DNA from: JACTMZ01 sp044359955
GTDB lineage: Bacteria > Verrucomicrobiota > Verrucomicrobiia > Chthoniobacterales > JACTMZ01
DNA length: 64,000 nucleotides
Assembly: GCA_044359955.1 (NCBI GenBank)
Contig: JBIKLF010000006.1
Span: forward strand, 62,001-126,000
Direction: 5' to 3'
A program made the position numbers and the translations under genes. Of the stretch, positions 56,953 through 64,000 are shown one piece after another. The stretch's first letter is position 1. Each line of letters opens with the position of its first letter. Below the pieces are notes generated by a model that was given only the letters and a program-made list of their open reading frames with translations, was not told the origin of the DNA and did no database searches.

Positions 56953-58599
56953 ATGGAAACTATCGTCATCGGTCATCGCAACCCGGACATGGATTCGGTC
57001 TGTTCCGCTGTGGCTTACGCCGCACTGAAGGAACGGCTGGGCGAAAAGGGTGTCCGCCCGGCCCGCGCCGGCGCGCTCAACGAACGTATCGCTTTCGTTC
57101 TGGAAAAATTCGGCGTGCCCCAACCCGAATTCCTCCCCGACGTCACCCCGCGGGTCCGCGACGCCATGATCAAGGATTACGTGGGCATCCACCCGGACCA
57201 ACCCATCGCCGAGGCCCTCGGCCTGATGTCCTCGAAACGCCTGCGCGCGCTTCCCGTCGTGGATGAAAACCTGCGCTTCCACGGCACGATCAGCGAAAAC
57301 AAGCTGCTCGGACTCGTCATGCCCTCGCGCGAGGCGGCCCAACGCGCCCGCGAAGTGCTGGCCAGCCTCGCCAATATCGCCGGGACATTCGAGGGACGCT
57401 CGCTCACCGGATCACTTTCTTCCCGCGAGGAGACGTATGCTCTCGTGGTGGCCGCGATGGACGCCGACACCTTCGCCGGCCGCCTCCGCAATCTCGAACC
57501 CGCACGCACCGTTCTGTTCGTGGGCGATCGCGAGAACGTGCACCGCACCGCCCTCGAAGGAGGAGTGAGCGCGCTCGTCGTCACCGGCGGGGCCGAGGTT
57601 GATCCCGCCTTCGCCGCCGAAGCACAGGCCGCAGGCATGGCGGTCATTGTTTCCCCGTGGGACACCGCCACGAGCGTCATTTTCGCCCGCGGCGCGATGA
57701 TCGCCCGGCACGCGCTCGAGGAAGTTGCGGAAAAATTCGACGGAGACACCCCGCTCGAATTGGCCCGCCGCAGCGTGGCCCTCTCCAACAAATTCGTTTT
57801 CCCCGTGCTCGACAGCGAGGCGCGACTGGAGGGCATTCTCTCCAAGAGCGACTTCCTCAAAGGGCCTGCGCGGCAGCTCATCCTGGTCGATCACAACGAA
57901 CTCTCGCAGGCGGTTCCCGGGGCGGAGGACCTGCCGGTCGTCGAAATCATCGACCACCACCGGCTCGGCAACCGGCCGACCGAGACACCCATCCTTTTCC
58001 TCAACCAGCCGGTCGGATCGACTTGCACCATCGTGGCCGACCTCTACCAGCGGCAGGCCATCGCCCCCGCGCGCCCCGTGGCCGGACTCCTTCTCGCCGG
58101 TATCATTGCCGACACCCTGAACGGCACATCGCCGACCGCCACGGAAACTGATCGGAGATTTCTGGCCGAGTTGGGTGAAATCGCGGGCATCAAGGCCGGA
58201 GATCTCGCGGCGGAAATTTTCGCCGTCGGCTCACCCTTGCAGACCATGAGCCCGGACAAAGTTGTCGAGGCCGATGCCAAGCACTACGAGGAAAAAGGTC
58301 TCCGCTTCAGCGTGGCGCAAATCGAGGAAGTCACCTTCGCCAACTTCGACGCCCAACGCGAACACCTCCTGGCGGCGCTGCGCGAGCGGGTCGGATCCGA
58401 AGGCCTTTTCTTCGCCGCCTTGCTGGTTACAGACATCAACGAGCAAAATTCTTATCTCCTCGTCGAAGGAAACAGCGACTTCCTCCGCTCCATCACTTAT
58501 CCGGAGCAATCGGACCGCGTTTGGTTCCTCGAAGGCGTGGTTTCGCGCAAAAAACAGCTCCTGCCCTACCTGACCGAGTGCCTCGCCCGGGTCCGCTGA
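56953..58599 (+). CDS. ppaC: Manganese-dependent inorganic pyrophosphatase with CBS-DRTGG insert
   Basis: A family II pyrophosphatase that hydrolyses PPi. It has 548 residues, far longer than the simple form (about 310), because two CBS domains flank a DRTGG domain at about 65-300. The N-terminal DHH catalytic domain has GHRNPDMDSVCSAVAY (H8, D12, D14), the metal motif IIDHHRLGNRPTETP is at 334-336 and the C-terminal SRKKQLLPYL binds phosphate. Such inserts let adenine nucleotides regulate activity. Confidence 0.93.
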   Translation: METIVIGHRNPDMDSVCSAVAYAALKERLGEKGVRPARAGALNERIAFVLEKFGVPQPEFLPDVTPRVRDAMIKDYVGIHPDQPIAEALGLMSSKRLRALPVVDENLRFHGTISENKLLGLVMPSREAAQRAREVLASLANIAGTFEGRSLTGSLSSREETYALVVAAMDADTFAGRLRNLEPARTVLFVGDRENVHRTALEGGVSALVVTGGAEVDPAFAAEAQAAGMAVIVSPWDTATSVIFARGAMIARHALEEVAEKFDGDTPLELARRSVALSNKFVFPVLDSEARLEGILSKSDFLKGPARQLILVDHNELSQAVPGAEDLPVVEIIDHHRLGNRPTETPILFLNQPVGSTCTIVADLYQRQAIAPARPVAGLLLAGIIADTLNGTSPTATETDRRFLAELGEIAGIKAGDLAAEIFAVGSPLQTMSPDKVVEADAKHYEEKGLRFSVAQIEEVTFANFDAQREHLLAALRERVGSEGLFFAALLVTDINEQNSYLLVEGNSDFLRSITYPEQSDRVWFLEGVVSRKKQLLPYLTECLARVR

Positions 58600-58681
58600 C
58601 CCCGCCCGACCGGAAAACGGGGGTCTTGGCGGGGCTGAAATAATGCATAAAGCGTTGGTTATCAGTGAATAAAAGTATTAT

Positions 58682-58711
58682 TTGACGCCCCTCGGCACGG
58701 CCTCCTACGCT
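58682..58711 (+). promoter_or_regulatory. Putative rpsU promoter
   Basis: TTGACG (58682-58687), an 18-base spacer and TACGCT (58706-58711). The rpsU ATG is 41 bases further, with an AAGGA Shine-Dalgarno-like sequence about 11 bases before it. Confidence 0.5.
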
Positions 58712-58752
58712 TTCCCTACCCCCAAAACGCCTAGAAAGGATGTGAATCACTA

Positions 58753-58950
58753 ATGCCCGAAGTCATCGTTCGCAAAGGAGAATCGATCGACCGCGCTATC
58801 AAGCGGTTGAAGTCGAAATTGGACTCCGAGGGAATCATGGATGAAGTGCGCCGTCTGCGCGCATTTGAGACGCCAACCCAAAAAACCCGTCGTAAAGCCA
58901 AGGCCAACGCCAAACGCGCCAAAATGAAGCACCGCTTCAACCCGTCCTGA
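58753..58950 (+). CDS. rpsU: 30S ribosomal protein S21
   Basis: A small, late-binding 30S platform protein of 65 residues. It starts MPEVIVRKGESIDRAIKRLK, has the EVRRLRAFETPTQKTRRKAK region and a basic C-terminus. Length and sequence fit the family. It has its own promoter, and a strong terminator begins 18 bases after the stop, so it is a single-gene unit. Confidence 0.95.
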   Translation: MPEVIVRKGESIDRAIKRLKSKLDSEGIMDEVRRLRAFETPTQKTRRKAKANAKRAKMKHRFNPS

Positions 58951-59783
58951 GTCAATCCGTTCCAACTCCGCGCATCTTCCTCGCTGGCTGTGGCTACACC
59001 GGCGAAAGATGCGCGGATTTTTTTTGCGAGGCTGGCAGTGAAGTCACCGCTCTTGTTTCCTCTGAGGAATCCGCCCGCCGCCTCGCCGGCAAACCCTACC
59101 GCGTCATCGCCGCGGATGCCGCGGACCCTGCACAACTGCGTGCCGTCCTCTCCGGCGAAGCCAAACCGGACCTGCTCATCCACTGCTTGAGCGGTAAAGA
59201 CGGCCGCCACGCGGAAGCCTACCGCACGGTGTATTGCCAGACCCTGCACAACCTCCTCGAACTCCTCGACCCCGCCTTCACCGTTTTCACCAGCAGCACC
59301 TCGGTCTATCCGCAAAACGACGCCACCGAAGTCGATGAATCATCCCCGACCGGCGGCACACCGACCGGCGACATCCTGCTCGAGGCCGAGCAACTCGCCA
59401 TCCAAGCCGGCGGCGCCGCCGTCCGCCTCGGTGGCATCTACGGCCCGGACCGCGCCCGCTTCATCGAAGCCGCCCGCGCCGGCCAGCCCCTCCCCTTCGG
59501 TGCGACCGATGCCTTCATCAATCTCATCCACCGCGATGATGCCGCCCGCGCCCTCTTCCATGTCGGATCCCACCGCCTCTCCGGCCTCTTCAACGCCGTC
59601 GACGACCACCCCTCCCGCCGCGACGACCTCGCCGAATCCATCCGCACCAATTCCCCACATGGAGCGGCGGCCTCTGACCACCTCACCCCTTCCACCGGCA
59701 AACGCGTCAGCAATCAAAAACTCCGCAACACCGGCTGGACCCCCCAATTCCCCTCCATCCTCGAAGCCCTGCCCTCGTTGTAA
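58947..59783 (+). pseudogene. NAD(P)-binding Rossmann-fold (SDR/epimerase-type) gene without a normal start
   Basis: The open frame encodes RIFLAGCGYTGERCADFFCE, a dinucleotide-binding start, then FTSSTSVYPQNDATEVDESS, GAAVRLGGIYGPDRARFIEA and a C-terminus ending ILEALPSL. This resembles SDR-type epimerase/reductase proteins such as those with the motif SSxSVYG. No ATG, GTG or TTG lies before the Rossmann motif; the first normal start (TTG 59187) would lose it. CTG 58947, overlapping the rpsU stop, or ATC 58974 are possible unusual starts. The rpsU terminator lies inside the first 25 codons. It may be functional or decaying. Confidence 0.55.
58968..59025 (+). terminator. Intrinsic terminator of rpsU
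   Basis: Perfect 11-bp arms CCGCGCATCTT (58968-58978) and AAGATGCGCGG (59006-59016) with a 27-base loop, followed by a run of eight T (59018-59025). It lies within the 5' coding part of the Rossmann-fold frame downstream. Confidence 0.88.
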
Positions 59784-60155
59784 CGGCCCAATCCCCGCCG
59801 CCGGTTCAGGTCTCAAGTCTCAGCCCTCATCCCTCCTCTTTATCCCCCCATCGATTCTTGCAACCGCAGAGAACGCAGAGAGGAAAACTCCATCACCTCC
59901 CCCGCTTGTAGCGGCGGTCTGTGACCGCCGCACGCATTCCATAATCAGGCAGCGGCAACCGCGAAACCTCACAACACCCGCCACTTAAAACTTACAAACC
60001 TAAAACTTAAAACTCTCTCCCCCTTCAATCAGGTTTGGTCGCCGCGGCGACCTGTCTCCGTTTCACTCCGGCTCAAACTCAGCTTTCATCCCTCCTCTCC
60101 CTCCCCCCTTCACCCCTTCACTCAGGTTTCAAACTCAAGTCTCATCCTTCTTCCT
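59784..60155. other. Low-complexity noncoding region
   Basis: About 370 bases between convergent genes. It contains pyrimidine-rich tracts (CTCATCCCTCCTCTTTATCC and similar; CTTCATCCTTCATCCTTCC), repeated TCAGGTTTCAAACTCAAGTCTC-like phrases, a palindrome GCGGCGGTCTGTGACCGCCGC near 59911-59931 and A/C-rich AAACTTAAAACT repeats near 59985-60012. No gene is supported. Confidence 0.6.
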
Positions 60156-60902
60156 TCATCCTTCATCCTTCCACTCCACTCCTCCCTCATCCAAAACCGC
60201 CCGGACCGCCCGCACCATCTCCACACTTCCCGGCGAATCCGCATGCACGCCCACCGTCTCCGCCTCGACCAACCATTTTTTCCCGCCGCCGACTTCCAAA
60301 TATCCGGTCATCCGCCAATCCCTGATCCGGACCGCCACCCGCACCGGATCGTTAAGCAACGCCCCCGCTTCACCGCGCGGGAGCAACCGCGCTTCGGCCG
60401 CATAGCCGCGCTCGGCAAAAATTTCCCGCCAGAGCGGCACGCCCCGCGCCTCGCCCACCGCGTGAAGCAGTCCGCCCGCACCAACCATGAGCGGCACGCC
60501 TTCCAGTTCCGACTCCATCCAATCGACACACGCCTCGGCCAAATCCGTGCGTTCGTCGCAGAGATGGTAAAGCGCCCCGTGCAGCTTCACATGACCCACC
60601 CGGCCGCCCTCACCGGCCGCCACCCGCTGCAAGGCACGAACTTGCTCGTCGAGCAGTCGCGTCAACTCACCTGCGCTGACCTCCACCGCCGCGCGTCCGA
60701 AATTTTCCCGATCCACCCAGCCCGGATGCGCACCGGTCTGCACCCCGCGCCCCAGCGCCTCCCGCACCACCCGCCGCATGGTCTCCTCGTCGCCCGCATG
60801 ACCACCACACGCGATATTGGCCAAATCCACCAACTCGAGTAACGCGGTTGTTGTCTCCTCGGCCTCGCCTTCCCCCAGATCGCAATTGAGTAACACCTTC
60901 AT
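60156..60902 (-). CDS. pxpA: 5-oxoprolinase subunit PxpA (LamB/YcsF family)
   Basis: Part of the ATP-dependent PxpABC complex that opens 5-oxoproline to glutamate. It has 248 residues. It starts MKVLLNCDLGEGEAEETTTA and contains DLANIACGGHAGDEETMRRV, GVQTGAHPGWVDRENFGR and GGRVGHVKLHGALYHLC, the family blocks. Its start overlaps the pxpC stop by 4 bases. It is the last gene of the pxpB-pxpC-pxpA operon. Confidence 0.92.
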   Translation of the reverse strand: MKVLLNCDLGEGEAEETTTALLELVDLANIACGGHAGDEETMRRVVREALGRGVQTGAHPGWVDRENFGRAAVEVSAGELTRLLDEQVRALQRVAAGEGGRVGHVKLHGALYHLCDERTDLAEACVDWMESELEGVPLMVGAGGLLHAVGEARGVPLWREIFAERGYAAEARLLPRGEAGALLNDPVRVAVRIRDWRMTGYLEVGGGKKWLVEAETVGVHADSPGSVEMVRAVRAVLDEGGVEWKDEG

Positions 60903-61747
60903 TTGTTCAACGGCCTAAATCTTAACGTTCCGCCCGGCGGCACTTGCGCCACACGACAGCAGGCGTCTTCATCCAGCCAGCCTATCTTCGGATAACCACC
61001 CACCGTCGGTCCATCCCGCATTGTCACCACCGGTTGTCCTCCACCCGTGATCTGCACGGACCCGACCAACACCGGCTCGCTCAACATCGTCCCCGCCGGC
61101 ACCTCGATGGAAGCCCCGTCCAAACGCACCCCCATCCGGTCACTGCGCGCGGAAACCCGCCATTCCGTGGCGAAAAAAGCGGACCGCGCGGCCGCGCTGA
61201 ATTCACTCCATTGCGGCCCCGGCCAGACGCACACCTCGGTCGTTGGCGGATGCACGGCAGACCGCCCAGCCCCCGCCACTTGCTCCGGTCCGCGCAAGGT
61301 CGGGTCCGTGCGGCCGCAAATCACCTCTCCTGCCGAGAAGCCGCGCCCCAATCCGCTCCGGGCCGAAACCGCCGCGCTGCCCAAATATTCCGGTGCCGCC
61401 CATCCACCCGGCGCGGCCAAATAGGCATAGACCCCGCTCTCATGGCGCATGAATGACAACTCCTCGCCGCGCGACACCTTGCGCGCCGTGCCCGGCCTCC
61501 ATCCCATCGACGCTCCCGCCAACGAGAGCCACCCATCGCCCAAAACACGGAACCGCGCCCCTTGCAGCGCCAATTCAATGACCACCGCATCCGCCGGATT
61601 GCCGATCAACGCATTGGCCAGAGCCGCCGCGCCCGGATCCATCCATCCGCCCGGCGGAACCCCGAAACGCTTCCAGCCCGGACGCCCCGCATCCTGGAAC
61701 GAGGCCCCGCAACCCGGCGAAATTACCTCGAGAAATTCAAACATCAT
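60899..61747 (-). CDS. pxpC: 5-oxoprolinase subunit PxpC (biotin-dependent carboxyltransferase-like)
   Basis: A partner subunit of 5-oxoprolinase related to the C-terminal half of allophanate hydrolase. It has 282 residues from ATG 61747 (61744 also possible). FEFLEVISPGCGASFQDAGR, FGVPPGGWMDPGAAALANAL and SDRMGVRLDGASIEVPAGTM are typical, and the C-terminus has VTMRDGPTVGGYPKIGWLD. It overlaps pxpB by 11 bases and pxpA by 4. Confidence 0.92.
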   Translation of the reverse strand: MMFEFLEVISPGCGASFQDAGRPGWKRFGVPPGGWMDPGAAALANALIGNPADAVVIELALQGARFRVLGDGWLSLAGASMGWRPGTARKVSRGEELSFMRHESGVYAYLAAPGGWAAPEYLGSAAVSARSGLGRGFSAGEVICGRTDPTLRGPEQVAGAGRSAVHPPTTEVCVWPGPQWSEFSAAARSAFFATEWRVSARSDRMGVRLDGASIEVPAGTMLSEPVLVGSVQITGGGQPVVTMRDGPTVGGYPKIGWLDEDACCRVAQVPPGGTLRFRPLNK

Positions 61748-62402
61748 CCACCTCCACCGGCACGAACCGCACCGCATCACCCGGACGGAGCAAAAACGGC
61801 TCGGCCCGCTCCGGGTCGAACATCCGCCGCACCGTCCGTCCGAGGATGTGCCACCCGCCCGCACTCTCGCTCGGATAAATCCCGGTCTGCGCGCCCGCGA
61901 TGGCCACACTCCCGGCCGCAATACGCGCCCGGGGTGAAGCGCGTCGCGGAAGATGCAGCACTTCGTCCAACACCCCGAGATAGGGAAACCCCGGCGCAAA
62001 GCCCAGCATCCACACGCGGTAGTCACGCCCGCTATGACACTTGATCACTTCCTCGACCCCCAGTCCCGTCCGCCGCGCCACCTCCCCGAGATCCTCCCCG
62101 TCATAGATCACCGGGATTTCCACGCTCCGGGTCACCGCGGCCTCCCACTCGAGCGAACGCCATGCTTCGATCAACCCCGGGAGGACCCGCTGGCCCCAGC
62201 GGGCCGCTGCCTCCCCGTCATCCGCACACTCCAACAGCACCGACCCATACCCCATGGTGAACTCCCGCAACCCCTCCGGCCGCCGCTCTTCCAGATCGCG
62301 CGCCACGGCCAGCGCCCGACGCATCGTTTTCTCCGACAAATCCCGCCCGAACCGCACCAGCCACGCGTGCGGTCCGTAGGACTGGAAGGTCCAATCCTTC
62401 AT
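61737..62402 (-). CDS. pxpB: 5-oxoprolinase subunit PxpB
   Basis: The first gene of the pxpBCA operon; 221 residues. PxpB (KipI/YbgJ type) contains GSVLLECADDGEAA-like and EIPVIYDGEDLGEVARRTGL, then HSGRDYRVWMLGFAPGFPYL and PRRASPRARIAAGSVAIAGA, as in allophanate-hydrolase subunit 1 proteins. In Bacillus the KipI/KipA homologues were first described as regulators of a kinase. The ATG is at 62402. Confidence 0.92.
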   Translation of the reverse strand: MKDWTFQSYGPHAWLVRFGRDLSEKTMRRALAVARDLEERRPEGLREFTMGYGSVLLECADDGEAAARWGQRVLPGLIEAWRSLEWEAAVTRSVEIPVIYDGEDLGEVARRTGLGVEEVIKCHSGRDYRVWMLGFAPGFPYLGVLDEVLHLPRRASPRARIAAGSVAIAGAQTGIYPSESAGGWHILGRTVRRMFDPERAEPFLLRPGDAVRFVPVEVDDV

Positions 62403-62420
62403 GACCCAGCCCGTGCGCGC

Positions 62421-62891
62421 TCAGTAGAGCCCGATGAAGTCCCCGGCCCATGCACCGGGGTAGCCGAAGCCGAAAGGCGCCGCACCGGCATAACCCGGAT
62501 CGGACCAATAAGGATGCAGGCCCGCGGTGGAGGACGGAATGTTGCCGGCATCCTCGAGATAGATTCCCTTCGCTTTGCCCAAATAATTGACCAGCGTGCT
62601 GTCCGCCCCCGCCTCGACCAACCCGTTGATCTGCCCGCTGGTAAAATTGTAGGGCGTCTTGGTCGCCTGCAAATACGGGACGATCATCTTGCCCGGGATG
62701 CCCTTCGTCGCCAGGTTCCTGATGTCGTCATACCCGAGGACACGCCCATGCGCGATGCGCGCGTAGGTCGCCGGCGGAATTTTCTTCGCCGCGAGCACCT
62801 TCATGTAACCCGGTTGCTCGAGTTGCGGGACGCGGGTGGTGGCGCAACCGCACAAGGCCACACCGAGGAACAGGAACAAGGCTTTCTTCAT
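62421..62891 (-). CDS. Putative lipoprotein of unknown function
   Basis: A 156-residue protein with a lipoprotein signal ending LGVALCGC. The mature part includes AAKKIPPATYARIAHGRVLG, YDDIRNLATKGIPGKMIVPY and a similar second block, KTPYNFTSGQINGLVEAGAD, which may be two related helical repeats. The tail is Gly/Pro/Tyr-rich. Start ATG 62891. The terminator of amtB-glnB lies just upstream, so it has a separate promoter. No family was recognised. Confidence 0.7.
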   Translation of the reverse strand: MKKALFLFLGVALCGCATTRVPQLEQPGYMKVLAAKKIPPATYARIAHGRVLGYDDIRNLATKGIPGKMIVPYLQATKTPYNFTSGQINGLVEAGADSTLVNYLGKAKGIYLEDAGNIPSSTAGLHPYWSDPGYAGAAPFGFGYPGAWAGDFIGLY

Positions 62892-62923
62892 CCCCGCAGC
62901 CTGCACCATGACCGGCCCGACAT

Positions 62924-62959
62924 AAAGACGAAAGCGGCGGGAACCCTCGTCCCCGCCGC
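62924..62959 (-). terminator. Intrinsic terminator after glnB
   Basis: On the minus strand GCGGCGGG and CCCGCCGC (plus-strand 62934-62941 and 62952-62959) form an 8-bp stem with a 10-base loop, followed by TTTCGTCTTT. It lies about 47 bases after the glnB stop. Confidence 0.65.
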
Positions 62960-63005
62960 CTCGTGCTATGTCAACCCAATCAGGCCCCACACGGGGCACA
63001 ATTTG

Positions 63006-63344
63006 TCAGACGGCTTTGTCGCCCGTCTCGTCAGTGCGGATGCGGATCGCTTCCTCCACCGGCGAAATGAAGACCTTGCCGTCACCGATCTTGCCGGTCT
63101 TGGCCGCCTTGACGATGGCCGCGGTGGCTTTCTCCACCACGTCCTCGGCCAGCACGACCTCGATCTTGATCTTGGGAAGGAAATCCACCGTGTATTCGCT
63201 GCCCCGGTAGATTTCGGTATGGCCCTTCTGACGGCCAAACCCCTTCACTTCGCTGACCGTCATGCCCTCGATCCCGAGGTCGGCCAGCGCGTCTTTGACT
63301 TCCTCAAGCTTGAACGGCTTGATGATTGCTTCAATTTTTTTCAT
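63006..63344 (-). CDS. glnB: Nitrogen regulatory protein P-II
   Basis: A signalling protein of nitrogen status that binds ATP, ADP and 2-oxoglutarate and controls AmtB. It has 112 residues. The T-loop has the uridylylation-site Tyr Y51 in YRGSEYTVDF, and the B-loop TGKIGDGKVFISPVEEAIRI binds nucleotide. It lies directly downstream of amtB (27 bases), the reverse of the common glnK-amtB order. GlnB and GlnK cannot be distinguished safely. Confidence 0.94.
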   Translation of the reverse strand: MKKIEAIIKPFKLEEVKDALADLGIEGMTVSEVKGFGRQKGHTEIYRGSEYTVDFLPKIKIEVVLAEDVVEKATAAIVKAAKTGKIGDGKVFISPVEEAIRIRTDETGDKAV

Positions 63345-63371
63345 TGGTTTTTGCTTCCTGGTTAGAGGTGA

Positions 63372-64000
63372 TTATTTTTCGAAGATATAGCCTTCTTCAC
63401 CGTGATCCACGGTGTCGAGACCTTCTCTCTCCTCATCCTGCGTCGGACGCAGACCGATGGTGAATTTGACCGCGAAGGCGATGATCGTGGTGGCAACCAC
63501 CGAAAGAACGATGGTCAACGCGCATGCCTTGAGCTGGTTCATGACGAGACCGTCCATCAGATTCATCGAGGCTAGGACCCCGTTCACCGCCGGGTCGGCA
63601 AACACCCCGGTCAGGATGGCCCCCAAGGTGCCGCCCACGGCGTGGATGCCGAAGGTGTCCAGCGCGTCGTCATAGCCGAGCGCCTTTTTCAGATAAACAA
63701 CGGCGAAGAACGGAACGATACCGCCGAGCACACCCATGATGACAGCGCTGGTCGGCGTGACGAATCCGGCACCCGGAGTGATCGTGACCAAACCGGCCAC
63801 GATGCCGGAACAAAAGCCCAGCACGCTGGGTTTCCCACGAAGAACCCATTCGAGCATGCCCCAGACGAAACCGGCCGTGGCGGCCGCGAGAACGGTGGTG
63901 GTGAAGGCGTTCGAAGCCAGGGCGTCCGAACCGAGCGCGGAGCCCGCGTTGAAGCCGAACCATCCGACAAAGAGCATGCCGGTGCCGATCATGACGAGAA
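63372..64000 (-). CDS. amtB: Ammonium transporter AmtB, C-terminal part (runs off the window)
   Basis: An ammonium channel of the Amt/Rh family. About 209 C-terminal codons are present and the start lies beyond 64000. Sequence such as FGFNAGSALGSDALASNAF, LEWVLRGKPSVLGFCSGIVA and the pore His segment DALDTFGIHAVGGTLGAILT identify it. The tail RPTQDEEREGLDTVDHGEEG contains the conserved region bound by P-II. glnB follows. Confidence 0.95.
   Translation of the reverse strand, partial: LVMIGTGMLFVGWFGFNAGSALGSDALASNAFTTTVLAAATAGFVWGMLEWVLRGKPSVLGFCSGIVAGLVTITPGAGFVTPTSAVIMGVLGGIVPFFAVVYLKKALGYDDALDTFGIHAVGGTLGAILTGVFADPAVNGVLASMNLMDGLVMNQLKACALTIVLSVVATTIIAFAVKFTIGLRPTQDEEREGLDTVDHGEEGYIFEK

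Noticed and set aside
58900..59030. Programmed frameshift joining rpsU to the Rossmann-fold frame
   Set aside because: No convincing slippery heptamer, and the rpsU terminator follows at once, so a fusion is unlikely.
1..64000. tRNA, rRNA or CRISPR arrays
   Set aside because: No cloverleaf-like arms with a T-loop signature, no rRNA-like sequence and no regular direct-repeat/spacer pattern were found by eye.

Overview
The window is about 64 kb of GC-rich bacterial chromosome with densely packed genes. It probably comes from the Verrucomicrobiota. The evidence is indirect: an LL-diaminopimelate aminotransferase (dapL) route to lysine and peptidoglycan, a family II pyrophosphatase with a regulatory CBS insert, a fused SecDF, Ala/Lys-rich tails on ribosomal proteins, and many small secreted proteins and lipoproteins that resemble nothing well characterised. 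The lineage is an inference and no 16S gene is present. No rRNA, tRNA, CRISPR array or intact insertion sequence was seen.

Layout. 1-4.4 kb: start of secA, a secreted protein, a frameshifted membrane-anchored gene and rnr. 4.5-21.9 kb: one minus-strand ribosomal superoperon running rpsL-rpsG-fusA-rpsJ-rplC-rplD-rplW-rplB-rpsS-[secreted coiled-coil protein]-rplV-rpsC-rplP-rpmC-rpsQ-rplN-rplX-rplE-rpsH-rplF-rplR-rpsE-rplO-secY-map-infA-rpmJ-rpsM-rpsK-rpsD and ending in an intrinsic terminator. tuf, rpsN, rpmD, rpoA and rplQ are absent from their usual places. 22-29.3 kb: DegT-type aminotransferase, pal, tolB, an FmdB-like protein, an EamA transporter, a DUF5069 protein, an RNA uracil methyltransferase, a TPR protein and cysK. 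29.4-33.7 kb: a four-gene operon with 4-nt overlaps (GNAT, sugar nucleotidyltransferase, anomeric sugar kinase, GlgE). 33.8-43.2 kb: mutL, a repeat-bearing membrane protein, MidA-like methyltransferase, DUF2071, glyoxalase-fold protein, glyS, lolD-like ATPase and a secreted protein.

43.2-46.5 kb is the clearest accessory region. Intact sodB and its terminator are followed by a palindromic repeat, a 5' fragment of a type I restriction hsdR gene, a two-gene AbiE-type toxin-antitoxin operon with a hairpin between its genes, and then a decayed second copy of the sodB 3' end. This looks like a defence cassette inserted at, and partly duplicating, sodB.

46.5-58.6 kb: aroE, dapL, small lipoproteins, a second frameshifted gene, a MITE-like element, a Bax-inhibitor-1 protein, xerD-purC, yajC-secDF and the pyrophosphatase. 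58.7-64 kb: rpsU, whose terminator lies inside the next reading frame (a Rossmann-fold gene with no normal start), then the pxpBCA 5-oxoprolinase operon, a lipoprotein, and amtB-glnB.

The genes are mainly housekeeping: translation, protein export (SecA, SecY, YajC, SecDF), envelope integrity (Tol-Pal) and amino-acid and nitrogen metabolism. The most unusual points are the sodB/AbiE cassette, the secreted protein inside the S10 operon, the kinase/nucleotidyltransferase/GlgE operon, a MutL lacking its endonuclease motif, and the terminator inside a start-less coding region.
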